NCBI GenBank assembly: GCA_017405845.1
Contig: JAFQZQ010000024.1
Coordinates: 22,105 to 86,104, forward strand
DNA from: Mogibacterium sp.
Lineage (GTDB): Bacteria > Bacillota > Clostridia > Peptostreptococcales > Anaerovoracaceae
DNA: 64,000 bases
Direction of reading: 5' to 3'
Position 1 is the stretch's first letter; every line of letters begins with the position of its first letter. Under the pieces are notes generated by a model. The model did not search any database. It was given only the letters and a program-made list of their open reading frames with translations, and was not told the origin of the DNA. Position numbers and translations under genes: made by a program. Below, in pieces: positions 59,107 through 64,000 of the stretch.

Positions 59107-60426
59107 ATGCTTAACATGAACTGGAAACTCGAACAGAGAGAAAAAGAAGGCAAGATCATCAAGGTCGGTATCGTAGGCGCCGGACAGATGGGCCGTGGAA
59201 TGGTTACACAGATGGTTCTCATGAAGGGAATGACACCTGCAATCGTATCCGACATCAACATTGATCTCGCAGTACAGGCATTCAAGTATGCAGAAGTTGC
59301 TGACGAAGATATCGTTGTTGCAAACACTCTCGAGGAAGCAAACGCAGGAATCGCTGCTCATAAGTATGTTGCTTGCGGCGATGCATCTTTCGTTTCCGCT
59401 GCAGAAGGCGTTCACGCTGTTATCGACTGCACAGGAGTTCCTGATGTAGGAGCAAAGGTTGCTACAGACGCTATGAAGAACGGCAAGCACGTAGTAATGC
59501 TCAACGTTGAGACAGACGTTGTTATCGGACCTTACCTCGACAAGTTCGCTAAGGAGCACGGTGTAATCTACACAGGTTCTGCCGGAGATGAGCCGGGCGC
59601 TGTAATGGAGCTCTACTGCTTCGCAAAGGCTATGGGCCTCAACGTAGAAGTTATGGGCAAGGGCAAGAACAACAAGATCGATTACGATTGCAACCCTGAC
59701 ACAGTACTCGAAGAGGCAACACGCCGCAAGATGAGCCCGAAGATGCTCACAGCATTCAAGGACGGCACAAAGACAATGGTAGAGATGACTGCTATGTGCA
59801 ACTACACAGGTCTTATTCCTGACGTTATCGGCGGACACGGTCCAAAGACAGCTCCTGGAACAGAGGGCGTCAAGGAACTCAACGAGATCTTCAAGCTCAA
59901 GGAAGACGGCGGAATCCTCAACAAGCACGGCGTAGTTGAGTACGTAAACGGAATCGCTCCTGGAGTATTCGTAACAGTATCCACAGACAACGCTGAGATC
60001 GCTTATCAGCTGAGCTACCACAGCATGGGTCCTGGACCACTCTGGACACTCTACAGACCATATCACCTCTGCAACCTCGAAACACCGCTCACAGTTGCTA
60101 AGGCTGTTATCGACGGCGAGAAGACATGCGTAGCTAAGGACGGACTCGTAGCAGAGTGCATCACTCAGGCTAAGATCGACCTCAAGGCTGGCGACAAGCT
60201 CGATGGAATCGGCGGATACACAACACTCGGCTCCATCTGCACAGAGGCAGAAGCTGATGAGAAGGGCTATGTACCATTCGGACTGATCAACAAGAACGCA
60301 GTTATGAAGGTTGACTGCAAGAAGGGCGACCTCATCACATACGACATGGTTGAGCTCGACAAGAACACACTCATCTACAAGCTCAGAAAAGAGCAGGATG
60401 CTATGTATGGAAAGCACGTTCTGTAA
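59107..60426 (+). CDS. NAD(P)-dependent dehydrogenase with C-terminal SAF domain
   Basis: A 439-residue protein. The N-terminal Rossmann domain has GIVGAGQMGRGMVTQ (residues 21-35) and SDINIDLAVQAF at the end of beta-2. The middle resembles homoserine-dehydrogenase-like/Gfo-like enzymes (DCTGVPDVGAKVATDAMKNGKHVVMLNVETD, GSAGDEPGAVMELYCFAKAMGLNVEVMGKGKNN). The last 80 residues form a SAF-like domain (CVAKDGLVAECI...LINKNAVMKVDCKKGDLITYDMVELD). Members of this family oxidise polyol- or sugar-acid-type substrates. It replaces the usual sorbitol-6-phosphate dehydrogenase in this PTS locus. GGAGGATTACT precedes the start. Codon use is highly biased, suggesting strong expression. Confidence 0.85.
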   Translation: MLNMNWKLEQREKEGKIIKVGIVGAGQMGRGMVTQMVLMKGMTPAIVSDINIDLAVQAFKYAEVADEDIVVANTLEEANAGIAAHKYVACGDASFVSAAEGVHAVIDCTGVPDVGAKVATDAMKNGKHVVMLNVETDVVIGPYLDKFAKEHGVIYTGSAGDEPGAVMELYCFAKAMGLNVEVMGKGKNNKIDYDCNPDTVLEEATRRKMSPKMLTAFKDGTKTMVEMTAMCNYTGLIPDVIGGHGPKTAPGTEGVKELNEIFKLKEDGGILNKHGVVEYVNGIAPGVFVTVSTDNAEIAYQLSYHSMGPGPLWTLYRPYHLCNLETPLTVAKAVIDGEKTCVAKDGLVAECITQAKIDLKAGDKLDGIGGYTTLGSICTEAEADEKGYVPFGLINKNAVMKVDCKKGDLITYDMVELDKNTLIYKLRKEQDAMYGKHVL

Positions 60427-60470
60427 TAAATAAAGACCTATAAATAGAACTAAAAACCTCTTTAAAGAAC

Positions 60471-60510
60471 AGTTGCCGGATCTTTACAGATCCAGCAACT
60501 GTTTCTTTTT
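60471..60510 (+). terminator. Terminator of the srlB operon, overlapping the convergent gene's stop
   Basis: AGTTGCCGGATC / GATCCAGCAACT (one mismatch, 60471-60500) with a 6-base loop is followed by GTTTCTTTTTTG. The stop codon of the minus-strand gene at 60484 lies in the loop. Confidence 0.85.
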
Positions 60511-60909
60511 TGCTTCAAATTCTTCTTTTGTTACTATGTCCAGATCGAGCAGTTCCTTGAGTTTCTTCAGCTCCTCGTAAGGATCCATCGCCGCAGGCGC
60601 TGCCGTTTGACTGCGCGGCGCTGCACTCACCGGTTCAGCTTCCGCTTTCCGCAATTTTTCAAAGTCTCTCAATGCCAGTTCCAGCTTGCCTTTTCTGGAG
60701 CGCGCAAACGGGATCGGGATATCCCTGCCATGTGTGCGCAGGGTCAGTATCCCGTAAGGCGAAAACGGCTGTGCACTGGTGATAGTCAGAGACTCGATTT
60801 CTGAATATGGAAAATGCTGACCGCGCGCAATAAGTTCATCGTCATCGAAAATAATAGCTTCTATACTGAGCTGTCCTTCTATCTCATGATACATGGCCGT
60901 ATCCTCCAT
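60484..60909 (-). CDS. SHOCT-domain protein of unknown function
   Basis: A 141-residue cytosolic protein. The first 75 residues are strand-rich (IEAIIFDDDELIARGQHFPYSEIESLTIT...GILTLRTHGRDIPIPFARSRKGK) and look like a PH-type or DUF4429-like domain. An Ala/Pro-rich linker follows. The last 33 residues, DPYEELKKLKELLDLDIVTKEEFEAKK, form a SHOCT (short C-terminal) domain, which occurs in many otherwise unrelated bacterial proteins. No enzymatic motif is visible. It follows capA directly (the stop of capA is at 60910), so co-transcription with the hydrogenase-capA genes is likely. Confidence 0.75.
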   Translation of the reverse strand: MEDTAMYHEIEGQLSIEAIIFDDDELIARGQHFPYSEIESLTITSAQPFSPYGILTLRTHGRDIPIPFARSRKGKLELALRDFEKLRKAEAEPVSAAPRSQTAAPAAMDPYEELKKLKELLDLDIVTKEEFEAKKKQLLDL

Positions 60910-62211
60910 TCAGTAAACACATTCCAGTTTTGTCCCCATTACCGATACTATTCTGCTAAGCGCTGCCTTGTCATTGTCGCTTAGCGCCCCGTCTTTATAG
61001 CTCCGGTTTACCGGAGTTATAAAGTAGTGCTTATCCTTATACTTCGTTGCGATTCTGCAAGGTATGTACTCATCGTTCTTCAGCACGACACTTCCATCGT
61101 CCTCCCTGCAAAGGTTCAATCTCAGAATGATGGTATCCTTGTTGACCGTCTTCTTCATATGAGATACAAAATTCCCCATGGAGTAAACAACCGGTACTGA
61201 TTTGCCACTCGAAGACTCGATGATATCATAGCGCTGCAGAGCATGAGGATGCGATCCGATAATATAATCCACACCGGTTTCAGCTATCTCCTCCGCCATA
61301 TTCCGCTGCTTATCGTATTCGTGGTTTGTATGCTCTCTTCCCCAGTGTATGTATGTAACTATATATTCCGCTCCGTCCTTGCGTGCGTTTCTGACGTCCC
61401 TTGCCATCTTCTCTTTTGAATAGTCGTTCAGCAGTACATCTTTTCCCTTTTCAGTAAAGTTTTTATCCTTCCTGTTGAAGTATGTCGCATATGCCAGGAT
61501 GCCGACTTTTATTCCTTTGACATCCATTATTATGTACCGCTTCTCTTTGCCGGAACCAAAAGTCCCGGTATGCGCAAAGTCATATTCGTCAAGACGATTT
61601 AATGTTTCATAGATGCCTTTGACGCCGCAGTCTGCATCGTGGTTATTGGCGTTTATCAATGCATCAAATCCCGCGTAACGAAGCGCGTCGAGATATGTTG
61701 AAGGACCATTGCAGTATGGCTTTCCCTCAGTTGAATCGCACTCACTCATATACGGAGACGTGTCCGAAAGCATCGTTTCAAGGTTTCCTACCACCAGATC
61801 AGCATCATCCAGAATATGTCTGACTTCAGAAAAGCTTTCAGTAAAGTCATACTCTCCGTTGGAACAAGCTGCCTCCTGCTGGCGGCTCTGGCACATCAGG
61901 TCTCCGGTAAACATCAGCACAGCATCGCCGGAAGCATCCGCCTCTGACGTATCAGAGTCCTCTGCATAGTAGATACCATCCTGCTGCAGCTCGTAGCGCG
62001 AGTCCTGCTTAATGGTTTTTTTAAGATCCTCATGCGCTACCGGGTCATAAGGCGGAGCTTTCAGCTCATATTTTTCGACCGCTTTTGCGATCGTTTCATC
62101 GTTATAGTGTTCAGTTGTTGAGGCAGCGGGCAGCCCAAAGCGGAGCAATAATGCTGCAGCAAGAACGATTGCAACAATAATTGCGATCCACAGAAAGTGT
62201 TTTCTACCCAT
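60910..62211 (-). CDS. CapA-family metallophosphatase-like protein, membrane-anchored
   Basis: About 433 residues. After a basic N-terminus (MGRKHFLW) there is one membrane helix (IAIIVAIVLAAALLLRFGL). A CapA/PgsA-type phosphoesterase domain follows: VLMFTGDLMCQSRQQE near residue 120, DLVVGNLETMLS near 155, LINANNHDADCGVKGIYETLNRLDEYDF near 210, ILAYATYFN near 253 and DYIIGSHPHALQRYDII near 318 with metal-binding His residues. CapA-type proteins act in poly-gamma-glutamate or envelope polymer metabolism, but no capBC is near. The ATG used has GAGGAAAAAGAG upstream at a long spacing; TTG starts further upstream (for example 62265) are possible. Confidence 0.82.
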   Translation of the reverse strand: MGRKHFLWIAIIVAIVLAAALLLRFGLPAASTTEHYNDETIAKAVEKYELKAPPYDPVAHEDLKKTIKQDSRYELQQDGIYYAEDSDTSEADASGDAVLMFTGDLMCQSRQQEAACSNGEYDFTESFSEVRHILDDADLVVGNLETMLSDTSPYMSECDSTEGKPYCNGPSTYLDALRYAGFDALINANNHDADCGVKGIYETLNRLDEYDFAHTGTFGSGKEKRYIIMDVKGIKVGILAYATYFNRKDKNFTEKGKDVLLNDYSKEKMARDVRNARKDGAEYIVTYIHWGREHTNHEYDKQRNMAEEIAETGVDYIIGSHPHALQRYDIIESSSGKSVPVVYSMGNFVSHMKKTVNKDTIILRLNLCREDDGSVVLKNDEYIPCRIATKYKDKHYFITPVNRSYKDGALSDNDKAALSRIVSVMGTKLECVY

Positions 62212-62251
62212 CTGCTGCTTCTCTTTTTCCTCGATCAATTTTGTGTCTTTA

Positions 62252-63847
62252 TTATTTATATGCAAGCGAGCTTACTTTTGCCCTGTTGACAGGCTCAATC
62301 TCTTCGGCTTTAGCCTGAGCGAGTTCTTCCTGTATGCGTTCAAGATGCGGCAGGATGTCTGCGTACTGGCTGTCGACAGCATTCTGTACAGGAGCTTCTT
62401 TCATGGCAACTCCTACCGAATATGTTGACTTGTTGATAGGCTGAAGCGTTCCGGCGCCGGCTATGCATCCTCCCGGGCACGCCATTCCTTCGAGCAGGTA
62501 TCCGTTATACTCACCCGCCGCAGCCTTCTTCATCATCTTCTTGCATTCATCAAGGCCCTCGGCCTTTACAATCTTAACCTCACGATCAGGGGCCACACGC
62601 TTTATGTGATTGACTACAGCCTGTGCTACGCCTCCGCTGATTGCGAAACCGAAGCCGTCGCTGCTGGCTCTTCTCAGCGTATCTCCTTCTTCGAGCTCTT
62701 CGAAGACTACATCCTTCGCGTCAAACATTCCGGCAAGCTCTTCGAATGTCAGAACAAAGTCTACATAGCTCTTTACAGTACGTCTGCTCGCCTCGTTTTT
62801 CTTGGACAGGCATGGCCCGATGAACGCGATTTTGCAGTCCGGGTGCATCTTCTTTACCAGCCTTGCTGTCAGCACCATCGGAGTCATTGCCATGGAGACC
62901 GTTTCAGCATATTCAGGGAACTCCTTCTTTGCCATTATCGACCATGCAGGGCAGCAGCTTGTGCACATGAACGGAAGCTCTGAAGGGACCTCGCGCAGGA
63001 AGTGCTCTGCCTCCTCGATCGTACACAGGTCGGCACCAATAGCTACCTCAAACACGTCCTTGAATCCGAGTATGCCGAAAGCAGCTCTCATCTTCTTATC
63101 TGTCAGGCCCTTGCCGAACTGTCCGGCAATAGCCGGAGCAACGATTGCATAGACCGGTGTATCCGACTGTATCGCCTTTATCGTCTGGTAAATCTGGCCC
63201 TTATCCACTATAGCTGCAAACGGGCAGCTGTTAAGGCACATTCCGCAAGAAACGCACTTGTCCTGATCTATCATCGCATGACCGTACTCATCCTCACCGA
63301 TCGCTCCAAGGCCGCATGCCTGTACGCATGGCCTTTCCTGCTTTATTATGGCGTTGTACTGGCAGGCTTTCATGCACATTCCGCATTTAATGCATTTTTC
63401 TGTATCAATGACGTTGCGGCGCAGATCCCTGTCATAGGAAATGCATTTCTTAGGGCAGACTTCCTTACATGGATGCTCGAGACAGTTCTGGCATCCATCG
63501 GTGATATATACCCTTTTGTCCGGGCAGCTGTGGCATGCAAAGCGGATAATGTCTATCAGCGGTGGCTCATAGTACTTCTCCTCTATCATGCTCTCATCAA
63601 CGCCCTTTGATGTCGGCGTATGCTCGTTGACCGGTCTTATTGCCATTCCCATCGCAACCCTGATACGCTCTCCGATAATAGCTCTTTCGAGAAACATCGA
63701 AGGTCTGTATGGATCATCTTCTACGTTCACCATCTTATAAGGAAGCTCATCGAGCTGCTCTGCCCCTCCTCCCTCATATGCGAACTTTGCAACCTCTGTA
63801 AACACCTTATGGCGCAGCTTGTTCTTTTCCGTATTTATTCCCTTCAT
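62252..63847 (-). CDS. Monomeric [FeFe]-hydrogenase, group B-like
   Basis: A 531-residue iron-only hydrogenase. The N-terminal region has several Cys clusters (residues about 105-225), including CQNCLEHPCKEVCP, CIKCGMCMKACQYNA and CVSCGMCLNSCPFAA for [4Fe-4S] clusters. The H-cluster motifs are present: L1 FMCTSCCPAWSIMAK near residue 302, L2 FIGPCLSKKNEA near 350, and L3 MACPGGCIAGAG near 460. The L1 form TSCCPAW and the Cys arrangement point to the group B enzymes of anaerobic Bacillota, whose direction of catalysis in vivo is unclear. It starts 48 bp after the Gly-rich tail gene. Confidence 0.93.
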   Translation of the reverse strand: MKGINTEKNKLRHKVFTEVAKFAYEGGGAEQLDELPYKMVNVEDDPYRPSMFLERAIIGERIRVAMGMAIRPVNEHTPTSKGVDESMIEEKYYEPPLIDIIRFACHSCPDKRVYITDGCQNCLEHPCKEVCPKKCISYDRDLRRNVIDTEKCIKCGMCMKACQYNAIIKQERPCVQACGLGAIGEDEYGHAMIDQDKCVSCGMCLNSCPFAAIVDKGQIYQTIKAIQSDTPVYAIVAPAIAGQFGKGLTDKKMRAAFGILGFKDVFEVAIGADLCTIEEAEHFLREVPSELPFMCTSCCPAWSIMAKKEFPEYAETVSMAMTPMVLTARLVKKMHPDCKIAFIGPCLSKKNEASRRTVKSYVDFVLTFEELAGMFDAKDVVFEELEEGDTLRRASSDGFGFAISGGVAQAVVNHIKRVAPDREVKIVKAEGLDECKKMMKKAAAGEYNGYLLEGMACPGGCIAGAGTLQPINKSTYSVGVAMKEAPVQNAVDSQYADILPHLERIQEELAQAKAEEIEPVNRAKVSSLAYK

Positions 63848-63895
63848 GTCATTCCCTCTCTGTTTCTGTTTTATAGTTTCACTTTTATAGCTTCA

Positions 63896-64000
63896 CTAAT
63901 TTTCACCGTCTGAAGGTGTCTCTTCACCGCCGCCGCTGCCGCCGCCTGAATCTCCGCCGCCGCTGCCGCCGCCTGAGTCACCGCCGCCGCTTGGCTGGTC
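63896..64000 (-). CDS. C-terminal end of a protein with Gly/Ser-rich repeat tail
   Basis: The last 34 codons of a gene that runs off the right edge. The tail consists of near-perfect GGGDSGGGSGGG repeats followed by EETPSDGEN and a TAG stop at 63896-63898. Such tails are flexible linkers, common at the end of exported or membrane proteins. The stop lies 48 bp before the hydrogenase start, so the two genes may be in one operon. Nothing can be said of the main domain. Confidence 0.75.
   Translation of the reverse strand, partial: DQPSGGGDSGGGSGGGDSGGGSGGGEETPSDGEN

Noticed and set aside
59071..60417. Long minus-strand frame opposite the SAF-domain dehydrogenase
   Set aside because: It is a consequence of the strong codon bias on the plus strand and is very rich in Cys, Val and Ser.
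1..64000. tRNA, rRNA, insertion sequence or prophage genes
   Set aside because: No cloverleaf, rRNA signature, transposase or phage structural gene was recognised in any gap.

Overview
The window is a chromosomal segment of an anaerobic, fermentative Bacillota, most likely a member of class Clostridia. The evidence is AGGAGG-type ribosome binding sites, TTGACA/TATAAT promoters with 17-bp spacing, a monomeric [FeFe]-hydrogenase, a glycyl radical enzyme with its activase, a Re-type citrate synthase, citrate lyase and PTS genes. Base composition is about 50% GC. The genus cannot be fixed from the sequence alone. No rRNA, tRNA, phage, transposase or CRISPR array was seen.

Layout. (1) 1-7.4 kb: a truncated AEC permease, an AGCS amino-acid symporter, a small autoregulated-looking operon (membrane protein, XRE regulator, zincin-like peptidase), a beta-helix surface lipoprotein, a putative Re-citrate synthase and a flavodoxin. 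(2) 7.4-18.1 kb: a ClC exchanger, a CPBP protease, trpS, 5-formyl-THF cyclo-ligase, a MATE transporter, a Ca2+-type P-ATPase and a divergent, strongly promoted second AGCS symporter. A 118-bp inverted-repeat element lies between the two divergent promoters. (3) 18.2-22.1 kb: a small membrane protein, a cluster of intergenic repeats, and a two-gene operon encoding a membrane protein and a membrane-anchored Hsp70-like ATPase. (4) 22.1-30.6 kb: D-serine dehydratase, an esterase, both subunits of aconitase X, a C69 dipeptidase, an MFS transporter and a DUF218 protein. (5) 30.7-37.8 kb: a Na/Pi-cotransporter homologue behind a yybP-ykoY (Mn2+) type riboswitch, then a ferredoxin-type aldo/keto reductase, a glycyl radical enzyme with an N-terminal SCP2 domain, and its activase. 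(6) 37.8-49.8 kb: a citrate/2-oxoglutarate block (LysR regulator, citXG, citC; then icd, citF, citE, citD and aconitase), with a divergent GntR regulator and an ATP-grasp enzyme. (7) 49.8-60.5 kb: a self-contained glucitol-family PTS locus with its own EI and HPr, IIA/IIB/IIC, a GutM-like protein, a SorC regulator, an archaeal-type triosephosphate isomerase, YjbQ, a class II aldolase and a SAF-domain dehydrogenase. (8) 60.5-64 kb: a SHOCT protein, a CapA-like phosphoesterase, the hydrogenase and the Gly-rich tail of one more gene.

How it fits together: Re-citrate synthase, aconitase and isocitrate dehydrogenase together give the oxidative half-cycle to 2-oxoglutarate and glutamate. Citrate lyase, co-transcribed with aconitase and icd, offers the opposite exit to acetate and oxaloacetate. 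The PTS locus looks like a complete import-oxidise-cleave route for an unidentified polyol. The candidates most worth a second look are the SCP2-glycyl radical enzyme fusion, the Mn2+-type riboswitch ahead of a Na/Pi-type transporter, the membrane Hsp70 pair, and the polyol PTS locus.
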